A stretch of DNA of 43,252 bases from positions 1 to 43,252 of the forward strand of contig JAJPHV010000064.1 of NCBI GenBank assembly GCA_021325095.1. Direction: 5' to 3'. Source of the DNA: Chloroflexota bacterium (GTDB lineage Bacteria > Chloroflexota > Anaerolineae > Aggregatilineales > UBA2796). Within the stretch, counting starts at the first letter, position 1. Every line of letters starts with the position of its first letter. This document shows, one piece after another, positions 31,911 through 40,818 of this stretch. The notes beneath the pieces are model-generated. The model did no database searches. It saw nothing but the letters and a program-made list of their open reading frames with translations, and was not told where the DNA came from. Position numbers and translations under genes: made by a program.

Positions 31911-33152
31911 CTATTTTGCAGCCAGCAGGCCGTCTATCGTTTTTGCAGCCTCATCCAATGCGTCCTGAACGGGCTTACCATCTTTGAGCATCTTCTGGAA
32001 AGCGGTGTTGAGCGCATCATCCATCTCACTCCACTTCGGATGCGGGACGCGCGCCTGTGCTGTCTCAAGCTGCTTCATGAACACTTCAAAGTAAGGCGGC
32101 AAATCTTTGCTGCCGGTTAGGGACTTCAGCACCGGCATAACGCCCACCTTTGCCATGAACAACTGCGCTTCTTCCGAGACCAGATATTGTGCCCAGGCCA
32201 GGGCCTCTTTCGGGTGTTGTGTGGCCGCGCTGATCACTACGTCTTCGCCGCCCACAACGCTGCTCGATTTGCCATCCGGGCCAGTCGGGATCGGAGCAAA
32301 GTTGACTTTGAAGTCGGGGAAGTCCTTCTTGTATATATCGACCATCCAGGGGCCATCGATGATCATGCTATACAGGCCTGTGGCGTGACCCTGAGCCGTG
32401 CCAACGCCGCCACCTAGCAAATTAGGAGAGAGGCAGCCCTTCTTGTACAGATCAACCAGCATCTGGAAGGCTACCACGCTCTCCTTGCTGTTGACGTACC
32501 CGGTGGCCGTCGTCAGCTTGTCGTCCACGATTTTGCCGCCCATCGCGTAGAAGAGCGGGGCAGGCGCCCAGAAGTAGGTTCCACCCAGTGCATAGCCGTA
32601 TTGCTTTGTGCCGTTGGTGAGTTTGCAAGCATCCTCGGCAAACTCCTGAATGGTGGCAGGCGGCGCTTTGATCCCGGCAGCTTCAAATGCTTTCTGGTTC
32701 CACAGCAAGACCTGCGTGTTGGTGTCCAGCGGGAGGCCCCAATACTTGCCATTCCACAGGTTCGTCGCCAGCGGGCCGGGGAACACGCTGTCGGCGATTT
32801 TCTTGAAGTCGGGCAGTGCTGAATCCAGCTGCATCAGCGCGCCTTGCTGGGCGAACTGTGGAACCCACACGATATCCATACGAATGGCATCGGGCGCTTG
32901 CCCGCCAGCAATCGCAGTCAGCAGGGCTTTTTTGAAGTCGTCGTAGGCGTAAACAGTAGGCTCGACTTTGATGCCCGGATTGGCTTTCTGGAACAGCTCA
33001 ATCAGCTTGGCAAGCTGCTCAGTTTCGGCTGGACTCATCGTGTGCCAGTACGTGATCGTTACCGGATCGGCGGCTTGTGAGCGTTCAATAGGGAGACCGA
33101 TCCATAGCAAGGCGACGACGATGAGCAGGGCGATCAACTTATGTCTTAACAT
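31911..33152 (-). CDS. Sugar-binding protein of an ABC transporter (family 1)
   Basis: About 413 residues from the ATG at 33152; AGGAG lies nine bases upstream, while the TTG two codons earlier is too close to it. A Sec signal (LRHKLIALLIVVALLWIGLP) ends near RSQAADP. There is no Cys after the hydrophobic core, so it is not an obvious lipoprotein, which is unusual for a monoderm-type binding protein. The mature part begins VTITYWHTMSPAETEQ, the usual start of family-1 binding proteins, and has PDAIRMDIVWVPQFAQQG and GPWMVDIYKK. It delivers oligosaccharides to the permeases. Confidence 0.9.
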   Translation of the reverse strand: MLRHKLIALLIVVALLWIGLPIERSQAADPVTITYWHTMSPAETEQLAKLIELFQKANPGIKVEPTVYAYDDFKKALLTAIAGGQAPDAIRMDIVWVPQFAQQGALMQLDSALPDFKKIADSVFPGPLATNLWNGKYWGLPLDTNTQVLLWNQKAFEAAGIKAPPATIQEFAEDACKLTNGTKQYGYALGGTYFWAPAPLFYAMGGKIVDDKLTTATGYVNSKESVVAFQMLVDLYKKGCLSPNLLGGGVGTAQGHATGLYSMIIDGPWMVDIYKKDFPDFKVNFAPIPTGPDGKSSSVVGGEDVVISAATQHPKEALAWAQYLVSEEAQLFMAKVGVMPVLKSLTGSKDLPPYFEVFMKQLETAQARVPHPKWSEMDDALNTAFQKMLKDGKPVQDALDEAAKTIDGLLAAK

Positions 33153-33239
33153 GTGCAAGTTCTCCTCTATTTGAAAAACGTAAGGTCAAGAACTACGGTG
33201 CAAGCGCTCTTCTTTCTCCCTCCTTCATACTCAGCCCGC

Positions 33240-33261
33240 TTCGTTCACACAGTAAATAAAG
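33240..33261. promoter_or_regulatory. Possible ROK operator upstream of the transporter operon
   Basis: TTCGTTCA (33240-33247) and GTAAATAAAG (33252-33261) resemble the TTCATTCA and GTGAATAAAG of the palindrome upstream of the ROK gene, with a 4-bp wider gap. It lies about 90-110 bp before the binding-protein start. The match is imperfect and could be chance. Confidence 0.25.
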
Positions 33262-33283
33262 CACGACAAAAAAAGAGCGTGCC

Positions 33284-34462
33284 CTATTGAGGCAGCGCTG
33301 CTTGCCGTTCCAGTTGAGGTGCATGGAAGATCCTTGCCAAGACAAGGCTGGCCGCGCCACGTGCCCAGGTGTCGTCACTGAGTGGCTCAATCCGCAGCTC
33401 GATACGTTCGGCCTGGCGATCAAAAATGTGGTGAGCCATTGCGTCGCGCATGGGCGCAAACATGAACTCTCCGGCACGGACACCCTCCCCGCTGATAATG
33501 ATCAGGGCCGGTTCGAGCAGGTTAACCAGTGTGGACAGGGCCTGCCCGAATACGGCCCCGGCACGGCTCAATGTCTCGATGGCCGTCGGGTTACCCGCCT
33601 TCGCCTTCGCCACCAGTTCCTCAGGCGTTGAAACTTCAAGCCCGGCGAGATGGGCGCGGCGCAGAAGCCACGGCTCGGCGACGAAAGTTTCCAGGCAACC
33701 TCGATTGCCACAGTTGCATACCAGCCCATCCGGATCGACGACGATGTGGCCGAACTCTCCACCAGCGCCGTGCGCGCCCCGGTAAACCTGACCATTTGCC
33801 ACAATGCCCAGACCCACACCCCGGCCTATGGTGACCACCAGGAAGTCCTTCACGTGCTGCCCGACGCCGTAAAGCTGTTCGACGCGCGTGAGGGTGTTTA
33901 CGTTGTTGTCCAGATAAACAGGACAATCCAGGCGCTCTTCGAGCAAGTGGGCAAACGGTACGTCGCGCCAGCCATTGTGGGGCGAAACTCGACAAATGCC
34001 CGCGTTTGAATCGATCAGACCAGCCAGGCCGACCCCGATGCCGAGCAAGCAATCGTGATCGACTTGTGCGGAGCGAAGCAATTCGCGGACACCTTCAGCC
34101 AGCAGGTCTGATACGGGTACCGGCTCGCGGCGGGTGAGCAGTACGCTGTGCTGTGCCAGCACTTCCGAATTGAGATCGGTCAGCGCCAGGGTGGCGCTTT
34201 CCTCGGCCAGTTTGATGCCCACGACATATGCGTGACTGGCATCCAGGGCCAGGAGTATGGGCTTCCGGCCCCCTCGCGAGTCACCCTCCTGTTTTTCAAA
34301 CACCAGCCCGTCCTCGATCAGTTCAGCCGTCAGACCGGTGACCGCTGCCGGGCTGAGACCCGACAGACGGGCGATGTCAGTCCGCGCGATGGGGCCGTAA
34401 GTTTTGATGATGTTGAGGATAGCTGATCGATTCAGTGCTTTTAGAAACTCGCGGCGCGCCAT
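33284..34462 (-). CDS. ROK-family transcriptional regulator
   Basis: A 392-residue repressor-type ROK protein. A MarR-like winged helix at 10-57 (ILNIIKTYGPIARTDIARLSG) is followed by the ROK sugar-kinase fold: GIGVGLAGLID, VTIGRGVGLGIVANG, and the zinc site HGAGGEFGHI with CNCGNRGCLE (Cys249, Cys251, Cys256). The position of the catalytic Asp in ROK kinases (END) is Asn187 (DNN), so phosphotransfer is unlikely and sugar sensing is the likely role. It heads the cluster in the same direction as the transporter genes and probably controls them and itself. Confidence 0.9.
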   Translation of the reverse strand: MARREFLKALNRSAILNIIKTYGPIARTDIARLSGLSPAAVTGLTAELIEDGLVFEKQEGDSRGGRKPILLALDASHAYVVGIKLAEESATLALTDLNSEVLAQHSVLLTRREPVPVSDLLAEGVRELLRSAQVDHDCLLGIGVGLAGLIDSNAGICRVSPHNGWRDVPFAHLLEERLDCPVYLDNNVNTLTRVEQLYGVGQHVKDFLVVTIGRGVGLGIVANGQVYRGAHGAGGEFGHIVVDPDGLVCNCGNRGCLETFVAEPWLLRRAHLAGLEVSTPEELVAKAKAGNPTAIETLSRAGAVFGQALSTLVNLLEPALIIISGEGVRAGEFMFAPMRDAMAHHIFDRQAERIELRIEPLSDDTWARGAASLVLARIFHAPQLERQAALPQ

Positions 34463-34468
34463 AACTTC

Positions 34469-34479
34469 ATTCAGTGAAT
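34469..34479. promoter_or_regulatory. Palindrome in the ROK leader, possible autoregulatory operator
   Basis: ATTCA-G-TGAAT is a perfect inverted repeat 7-17 bp before the ROK start codon, extended by TT/AA outside one mismatch. It is downstream of the predicted promoter, a good place for repression. Confidence 0.35.
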
Positions 34480-34495
34480 AAAGAAACCTGAGGAC

Positions 34496-34524
34496 ATGAT
34501 ACGACAGAGTGGCGGCGCTGTCAA
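34496..34524 (-). promoter_or_regulatory. Promoter of the ROK gene
   Basis: On the minus strand: consensus TTGACA (34524-34519), 17-bp spacer, TATCAT (34501-34496). The start would be near 34489, giving a leader of about 27 nt to the ROK ATG. Confidence 0.6.
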
Positions 34525-34538
34525 GATCGGTTTCAACC

Positions 34539-34567
34539 TTGACGCAGGCTGCGCTGTCCGCTACAAT
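34539..34567 (+). promoter_or_regulatory. Promoter of tRNA-Ala
   Basis: TTGACG (34539-34544), 17-bp spacer, TACAAT (34562-34567). The predicted start near 34574 is about 10 nt before the mature tRNA. It stands back-to-back with the ROK promoter, with 14 bp between the two -35 boxes. Confidence 0.65.
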
Positions 34568-34583
34568 GAGCGCATTGTCAAGC

Positions 34584-34659
<76 letters not shown>

Positions 34660-34686
34660 CGTCGGCAAGTAAGATCGATCCGGGTT

Positions 34687-34720
34687 CGCCTGCTCAATAT
34701 ATTGAGCGGGCGTTTTGTGT
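34687..34720 (+). terminator. Rho-independent terminator of tRNA-Ala
   Basis: CGCCTGCTCAA (34687-34697) pairs with TTGAGCGGGCG (34702-34712) with one T-G wobble around a TATA loop, then TTTTGTGT. It lies 27 bp after the tRNA and before the Rel gene. Confidence 0.8.
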
Positions 34721-34758
34721 TATAGTGTAGTCATCATCGAGACCCAATTGGGCAGCGG

Positions 34759-36972
34759 GTGTACGGTATGCTTGAGCCGAGAGTTCAGACTTCCGAACTG
34801 GAAACCATCTACAAAAGTGTTCCGCGGCTGACGGCGACTGATCGCCAGCTGATTGAGCGTGCCTACCAGTACGCCGACAAGGCCCACGAGGGCCAAAAGC
34901 GTAAATCTGGCGAGCCGTACATGATTCACTGCGTCGCAGTGGCGCAAATCCTGGCCGAACTGCGCATGGATGCGCAGACGATCAGCGCAGCGCTGCTGCA
35001 CGATGTGGTTGAGGATACGCCCATCACGCTGGAAGACCTCGAAGCCAATTTCGGGATCGACGTGGCGCGGCTGGTGGACGGCGTAACCAAGATGGAAAGG
35101 CTGCCCACCGACGTGGAAGCCATGAAGGGCGGCAAGGCTGGCAGCCGCGAATCCGAATATCTGCGCAAGACGTTCCTGGCAATGGGCAACGACATCCGCG
35201 TCATCCTCATCAAGCTGGCGGATCGTCTGCACAACATGCGGACGCTGCACTACCTCCCCCCAGAGAAGCAGCGGCGTATGGCCCGCGAGACGATGGAAAT
35301 CTTCGCGCCGCTGGCAAACCGGCTCGGCATCTGGCAAATGAAATGGGAACTCGAAGACCTGAGCTTCCGCTATTTGAATCCGGAGAAATACAAGGAAATC
35401 GCTAGCAAAATCTCGGAACGGCGCACAGACCGCGAACGATACATGCAGCGCACGAAAGACATCCTGACGCGGGAACTGGCGGCGGCAGGCATTCAGGCTC
35501 AGATCAGCGCCCGCCCCAAGCATATCTACAGCATCTACCGCAAGATGGAACGCAAGCGCGTGCCGTTTGAGGAAATCTACGACGTGCGGGCAGTGCGCGT
35601 CATTGTGCCCGATAAAGCGACGTGCTACCAGGTGCTGGGCGTCATTCACAGCATCTGGCACCCGATCCCTGGCGAGTTTGATGACTACATCGCCGCGCCG
35701 AAAGACAACTTCTACCAGAGTCTGCACACCGCCGTGCTGGACGACGAGGGCAAGACGCTGGAAGTGCAGATCAGAACGCCCGAAATGCACGAACACGCCG
35801 AGTACGGTGTGGCGGCGCACTGGCGCTACAAGGAAGGCGTCAGCCGTGACGACCAGTTCGAAAAACGGCTGATGTATCTGCGGCGCCTGATGAACGACTT
35901 CGACGAAGAAGACATTGAGCAGAACGCCGACGACTTCGTCGATGCGATGAAGTCGGACGTGTTCGAGGATCGCGTTTATGCCTTCACGCCCAAGGGCGAC
36001 ATCGTTGACTTGCCCGGCGGGGCCACGCCCATCGATTTCGCCTATTACATCCACACCGAGATCGGCCATCGCTGTCGCGGCGCAAAGGTCAACGGGGCAC
36101 TGGTTGCCCTGAACCATCGCCTGGCTTCGGGTGACAGGGTGGAGATTCTTACTTCCAAGCGGGGTGGGCCTAGCCTGGATTGGCTGAACCCCAACCTGGG
36201 CTTCGTGCATACCAACCGGGCGCGCGCCAAGATTCGGGCATGGTTCCGCCGGCAAGATCGAGAAAAGAACATCGCCCTGGGCCGCGATGTAGTGGATCGG
36301 GAATTGAAACGGCTTGGCCTGGAAACCATGTCGCGCGAGGCACTGGCGACTCTGTTTAACTTTTCGAAGCTGGAAGACTTCTTATCCAGTGTTGGCTTTG
36401 GTGACATCACCGGGGCACAGATCGCTACCAAAGTGCTCGAAGCGGAGCGCAAGAACCAGCGCGAAATGGCCGCCAATGCGGATGTGTTGGCGACGACGGG
36501 CGAACACCAGACGCAGCCCGTCAATGCCTCGGATGGCATCGACATCATGGGCGATGGCGGGATGCTGATCAATCTGGGGCGCTGCTGCAACCCGGCGCAG
36601 GGCGATCAGATTGTGGGTTACATCACACGCGGCAAGGGCGTGACGGTGCACCGCGCTGATTGCCCGAATGTCATCAACAGCACCGAACGCGAGCGCTTCA
36701 TCAACGTCAGTTGGGGGCGCGCCGTCGAGAAGACTTACCCGGTTCCGGTCATCATCGTCGCCTATGACCGCGAGGGCCTGCTGCGCGACATTGGCGGCGT
36801 GGTCGCCAACGAGAACATCAACATCACCCAGGTGAACGTCAATACGCGCCAGAGCATCGCCACTTTCCAGGTGACAATGGAGATCGAGGACACGACCCAG
36901 CTATCGCGCGTGCTGGCGAAGATCGAGCAGTTGCCGAACGTGTTGGAAGCCCGCCGCCGCACGACGTCGTAG
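34759..36972 (+). CDS. rel: Bifunctional (p)ppGpp synthetase/hydrolase, RSH family
   Basis: A 737-residue long RSH protein. The HD hydrolase domain is intact: His57, His81-Asp82 (LLHDVVEDT) and Asp155 (KLADRLHNMRTL). The synthetase domain has ARPKHIYSIYRKM, IYDVRAVRVIV, DNFYQSLHT and LEVQIRTPEMH. TGS follows (VYAFTPKGDIVDLPGGATPIDFAY), then a conserved Cys region (GRCCNPAQGDQIVGY) and a C-terminal ACT domain (PVPVIIVAYDREGLLRDI). It would make and degrade (p)ppGpp in response to stalled ribosomes. GTG at 34759 or ATG at 34768 can be the start; no strong ribosome site decides. Confidence 0.93.
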   Translation: MYGMLEPRVQTSELETIYKSVPRLTATDRQLIERAYQYADKAHEGQKRKSGEPYMIHCVAVAQILAELRMDAQTISAALLHDVVEDTPITLEDLEANFGIDVARLVDGVTKMERLPTDVEAMKGGKAGSRESEYLRKTFLAMGNDIRVILIKLADRLHNMRTLHYLPPEKQRRMARETMEIFAPLANRLGIWQMKWELEDLSFRYLNPEKYKEIASKISERRTDRERYMQRTKDILTRELAAAGIQAQISARPKHIYSIYRKMERKRVPFEEIYDVRAVRVIVPDKATCYQVLGVIHSIWHPIPGEFDDYIAAPKDNFYQSLHTAVLDDEGKTLEVQIRTPEMHEHAEYGVAAHWRYKEGVSRDDQFEKRLMYLRRLMNDFDEEDIEQNADDFVDAMKSDVFEDRVYAFTPKGDIVDLPGGATPIDFAYYIHTEIGHRCRGAKVNGALVALNHRLASGDRVEILTSKRGGPSLDWLNPNLGFVHTNRARAKIRAWFRRQDREKNIALGRDVVDRELKRLGLETMSREALATLFNFSKLEDFLSSVGFGDITGAQIATKVLEAERKNQREMAANADVLATTGEHQTQPVNASDGIDIMGDGGMLINLGRCCNPAQGDQIVGYITRGKGVTVHRADCPNVINSTERERFINVSWGRAVEKTYPVPVIIVAYDREGLLRDIGGVVANENINITQVNVNTRQSIATFQVTMEIEDTTQLSRVLAKIEQLPNVLEARRRTTS

Positions 36973-37013
36973 TACGGGTTTTGCGTTTCGATTCCATCCA
37001 GGCTATTCAGGCC

Positions 37014-37363
37014 GATTTTCCCAATATGCTTTTGGAACCCACCTTCAACCCGGTTCACCCGCATCTGGGCGTCGAAACCCAGCGGCAATGGCCTGACCAA
37101 GCCGTCGTGCGCACCACACCGGTTCTATTGGGCTTGTTCTAGGTCGGCACGCTGTGTGCCGACAACCTGCTCTCACGTCAGGGATTCACTATCCGCACCT
37201 CAGCCTGGTACCCCCGCCCACCTTTAGCGATGCCCTGGCCCTGGTTCGGCGCGGCCTGTGGACCCATCTGACTTTTCAGATGTCGGTGGATGACGCGCAG
37301 AGGGGCAAAGTTCCCCGCCCCTTGCTCGAACGGTTCAATGACTTGTTGGCTTACATCGCCTAA
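37014..37363 (+). pseudogene. Decayed transposase C-terminal fragment
   Basis: One frame encodes MLLEPTFNPVHPHLGVETQ followed by RQWPDQAVVRTTPVLLGLF and then a TAG at 37140-37142. It continues in frame to about 37210, then shifts to the frame reading TFSDALALVRRGLW and VPRPLLERFNDLLAYIA with TAA at 37361-37363. HLGVETQRQW and DALALVRRxLW are typical of the C-terminal part of a DDE transposase family common in Chloroflexota. The N-terminal half is absent, so the element is dead. Inverted ends were not found. Confidence 0.75.
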
Positions 37364-37512
37364 TATTCAAAGTCTAGCTGACCCCAAGTCCCTGGCGCGG
37401 GCAAAGATGGTTGTGTAGCGCAGCGGAACGGGATAGAAGGGATCGCAAATCCAACATAAAGTCTCCAGGTGATCGTGGGCGGGCACACTTTCCGTACCCG
37501 CCTACGGGTTAG
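37364..37512. other. Intergenic stretch with a weak hairpin
   Basis: Between the transposase remnant and the convergent molybdoenzyme operon. A GGCGGG/CCCGCC pair with a 13-base loop near 37478-37502 could help terminate the minus-strand operon. Nothing else was recognised. Confidence 0.3.
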
Positions 37513-40500
37513 TTATGCTCTCTCGATTTTCACTTTGGTATCGTAGAAGACGGCGCTTCCACCTGTCAGATCAGAAAGTGTAACATTCTTCAGCACCGGG
37601 TCGACACGCATGGCAGCATTGGCGTGGATACCCGTTGCGCGGCGCGGATCGCCTTTGACGACGTTGCCATCAATCACGATGTCTCGCGCGCCACTGGCAT
37701 AGTGCCCCCACCCTAGTGGAAAGGCGACGACACCAGGCCGAATCCCCTGGGTGATTTTGAGCTTGCCTACCATCGGTTTCGTTGTGCCGTCCTTCAAATC
37801 CCAGACGCCATCTGGATTGCTGGCGGAAGATACTTTCACCAGATCACCCGGCTTCAGCCCGAGTCGTGCAGCATCGGCGGCGTTCATCAGCACAAAGTTT
37901 TCCGGCATCAACGCCAGCAGCCAATAATCCGCAATGCCGCGTGCCTTCGCCATCATGATCTCTTTGTAGGTGATCAGGTTGAAGTCGTAACCTGTGTCCT
38001 CAATCGGCTCACCTAGCGCCGACTGACCCGGCGGCACATAAACCGTGTATCCAGCAAATGGCTTGCCAGTCATCGAATTGATCGTGGTGGCGGTCTTTTC
38101 CTGGTAGAGGTTGATCAGCCGCCCATAGGGATGGGTATGCAGGCCGTCTTTATAGGCTTTGCTAAAGGCTTCATAGCGTCCACCCCGGTTAAGAACGTAG
38201 ATCACTTTCCGCCAGAGCTTGTCGTCATTGCCAACAGCCAGTTTCCAGCGCTCGGCATCGAAGACGCTCTTGGGAAGATGACGACGCGCCTTCAGGAAGG
38301 TTTGAACCTCTTCGTCACTGGCTTCGGGCACGGAGTCCGAACCATCTTCCTTTTCCCCGGCAGCGATATTGGCAACCTGCTTGAGATAGAGGTCTTCGGG
38401 TCGGGTGAAGGGGATACCTTTACCAAAACCGTCCGGGCCAAAGCCGGGCAGATTGAGCTTTTCGGCAATCGCCAGGTACACTGCCTCAAAGCACAGCGGT
38501 ATTTCTTCGCCGAATACCTTGACGGTCGGCCAGCCGGGCAGTGCGATGGCTGGCTGACGCACGTTTTCGACCTTAAACGGCACTGAGGGATGTGAACCGT
38601 GAAATTCCCAACGCTCCAGGAAGCTCAGATCGGGGAAGATATAGTCCGCGTAGGTCGAGGTTTCTCCAACCAGGATGTCCGAGGTGATGATCAAGGGGAT
38701 TTTCTTGGGATCGGCCAGAATCGCGATCACCGTTTGCGCCGCTGGCAGCGAGTAGCTGATGGCGCTCATGTAGAACATAGCGATCTTAATGGGATACGGA
38801 TAGGCATCGCCGATTGAGGGCACGTCTTCCTGATAAATACCATCGGCCAGCGGATACCAGGGGCGCTTGGTCGGGTACTTATCGGGCTTGCCATCATACA
38901 ACGTCGTCTTCTCAAAGGCCACATTGGAGCGCAGCATATCCATGCCGAAGGCGGGCTGGTCGCCGTTCGTCATCTTGGTGATATTGAATGGTTGTCCGGG
39001 TTTAGTCCCCTTGCGATCATACGTCGTGAGTTTGATCGTGCCGCCCGCGTAATCAAAGTTGCCGATGAGCAGGTTGACGACGTACCAGGCGTTGTTGTTG
39101 TAAAACCCATTGGTATGCTGCGAGGGGCCGCGATGGATGTCTGCTACGGCTTTGCGTCCATGCGACGTGAATTCGGCAGCGAGATCGGTGATGTCGCTCT
39201 CACGGACACCGGCCATCTCGGCCCATTCCGCGATGGAATGTTGGGTGGCCGACTCGGTCAGGAGTTGCAGGCTGCTCTTAACGTCAAAATCGCCGAGCTT
39301 GGTGGAGACCAACAGGTCGCCTTTTACAGGCGCCGCTTTGGGATCAACCGGGTCGAAAGCCACCGGCTGGCCGTCTACCAAGACTACCGGTGTATCCGAT
39401 GTGAATTTTGTCCCGTCGGCAGCAGTGTAAACCGTCACGTCCTTGTTGTCTTTGTCTTTTTCGGTGTTCTTGGTCAGCAGGCCAATCTCGCTGGCGCGCA
39501 GGAACTTTCCAGCTACCCCATCCTTAATCTTGACCAGCCAGGTCGCGTTGCTGTAATTCGGCTCTTTGGCGGCATCCGCAGCGGCTTTGTTAGCGAGGGA
39601 GAGGTAGGCAGCATTGTACTTCTGGTTGTCCAGCATCCAGCGGATCATGCCCAGGGCAAAGGCGGCATCCTGACCGGGCTTGATCGGCACCCATTTCCAG
39701 GCTTTGGCAGCGGCTTTCGAGAAGCGGGGATCGACCACCGCGTACTTCAGGCCGTTCTCGACCACACCATTGGTAATGCCGGGAACGCGCAGCGGCGGCC
39801 CGTAGTTGGACTCGAACACATTCGCGCCCACAAAGATGACGAATTCGGCGTTCGGGATGTCCGCCTGCCAGTAGAATTTGTCACCGTTATCGAAAGTGCC
39901 TGTCGCCGAGTTCCATTTGGCGCTCATGGCTTTGCCCGTGTAGTAGAGCGATCCCTGGCAGACTGTCGTGTGCCCGTTGGCGTTGATCGATCCAAAACCC
40001 TCTTTCACGAAGCGATCCACCAGGTCTTCACGCCCGCCCTTCATGCGCCCCCAGATGAAGGCGAACTGATTGTTTTTCGGCCCAAAGTCAGGATGATCGG
40101 GGTCGATTAGCACGTCGAGATGATCCGCGAACTTCTTCTTGAACTCAGTAACCGCCGCCGCCCGCTCATCACCGGGTTTGGCTGCCCAGATCTTCTTGAC
40201 CTCGGCGCCCATTGCCTTGAAAAGCTCCTCGTCGCGCAGGGCATACACGTCTTTGAACCCGTCAACTTTTCCTTCTCCAAACAGATCACCGCCGTTTACG
40301 ATCTCATCGATGGCCTGCTCAAACGGGATGGTGACCCACTGGCCTGCACCACGCTTCGTGCCGGGCTTGCGCTTCAAGACGCTGACGATGCGGTAGGGAT
40401 CATAGGCCGTCTGCAAACCAGCCTGTCCTTTCGGGCAGATTGAGCCTTCGGTTGTCCCGGTCTCCTTGAGCGGCGTTTCGTAGGGCAGGTGCGGATGCAG

Positions 40501-40818
40501 CGTCCAGGGGCTGTAGGGGTTGCCATCGATTTTTGCGGCGACACCTTCCAGCAGTTTCACCTTGATTCCGCAGCCCGTATTGCATTGCAGGCATACGGTG
40601 CTGATCTGGTTCTCAACGTCGATGAGTGGGTAGGATGAACTGGTTTGCTGTGCCGCCAGAATTTTGTCAAACGCCGGGAGTGAACCCAGCACCGCCGCGG
40701 CGCCGCCCGTGACTGCGGTGAGTTTGAGAAACTCACGCCGGGAAAGGCCGCAGGCTTCGGGTTGTTCAGCGACTTCAGCTTTGCTTTCCGGCACGGAAAG
40801 TACAGGTTTATCGGTCAT
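37513..40818 (-). CDS. Molybdopterin oxidoreductase catalytic subunit (TtrA/PsrA/PhsA-like)
   Basis: About 1101 residues from the ATG at 40818, chosen because GGAGG lies nine bases before it; the frame extends to 40923 without a good site. A Tat signal (SRREFLKL, Arg27-Arg28) is followed by a [4Fe-4S] motif, Cys76-x2-Cys79-x3-Cys83 and Cys128 in ICPKGQAG. HTTVCQGSLYYTG puts Cys287 at the likely molybdenum-ligand position. C-terminal dinucleotide-binding part: NAADAARLGLKPGDLVKV. It is longer than most Psr/Phs subunits and close to TtrA and ArrA sizes. Its ATG overlaps the NrfD stop. The substrate (a sulfur, selenium or arsenic oxyanion, or other) is not determined. Confidence 0.88.
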   Translation of the reverse strand: MTDKPVLSVPESKAEVAEQPEACGLSRREFLKLTAVTGGAAAVLGSLPAFDKILAAQQTSSSYPLIDVENQISTVCLQCNTGCGIKVKLLEGVAAKIDGNPYSPWTLHPHLPYETPLKETGTTEGSICPKGQAGLQTAYDPYRIVSVLKRKPGTKRGAGQWVTIPFEQAIDEIVNGGDLFGEGKVDGFKDVYALRDEELFKAMGAEVKKIWAAKPGDERAAAVTEFKKKFADHLDVLIDPDHPDFGPKNNQFAFIWGRMKGGREDLVDRFVKEGFGSINANGHTTVCQGSLYYTGKAMSAKWNSATGTFDNGDKFYWQADIPNAEFVIFVGANVFESNYGPPLRVPGITNGVVENGLKYAVVDPRFSKAAAKAWKWVPIKPGQDAAFALGMIRWMLDNQKYNAAYLSLANKAAADAAKEPNYSNATWLVKIKDGVAGKFLRASEIGLLTKNTEKDKDNKDVTVYTAADGTKFTSDTPVVLVDGQPVAFDPVDPKAAPVKGDLLVSTKLGDFDVKSSLQLLTESATQHSIAEWAEMAGVRESDITDLAAEFTSHGRKAVADIHRGPSQHTNGFYNNNAWYVVNLLIGNFDYAGGTIKLTTYDRKGTKPGQPFNITKMTNGDQPAFGMDMLRSNVAFEKTTLYDGKPDKYPTKRPWYPLADGIYQEDVPSIGDAYPYPIKIAMFYMSAISYSLPAAQTVIAILADPKKIPLIITSDILVGETSTYADYIFPDLSFLERWEFHGSHPSVPFKVENVRQPAIALPGWPTVKVFGEEIPLCFEAVYLAIAEKLNLPGFGPDGFGKGIPFTRPEDLYLKQVANIAAGEKEDGSDSVPEASDEEVQTFLKARRHLPKSVFDAERWKLAVGNDDKLWRKVIYVLNRGGRYEAFSKAYKDGLHTHPYGRLINLYQEKTATTINSMTGKPFAGYTVYVPPGQSALGEPIEDTGYDFNLITYKEIMMAKARGIADYWLLALMPENFVLMNAADAARLGLKPGDLVKVSSASNPDGVWDLKDGTTKPMVGKLKITQGIRPGVVAFPLGWGHYASGARDIVIDGNVVKGDPRRATGIHANAAMRVDPVLKNVTLSDLTGGSAVFYDTKVKIERA

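Noticed and set aside
34720..36255. 511-codon open frame antisense to rel
   Set aside because: Shadow of a high-GC gene; the sense frame encodes a complete RSH protein with all motifs.
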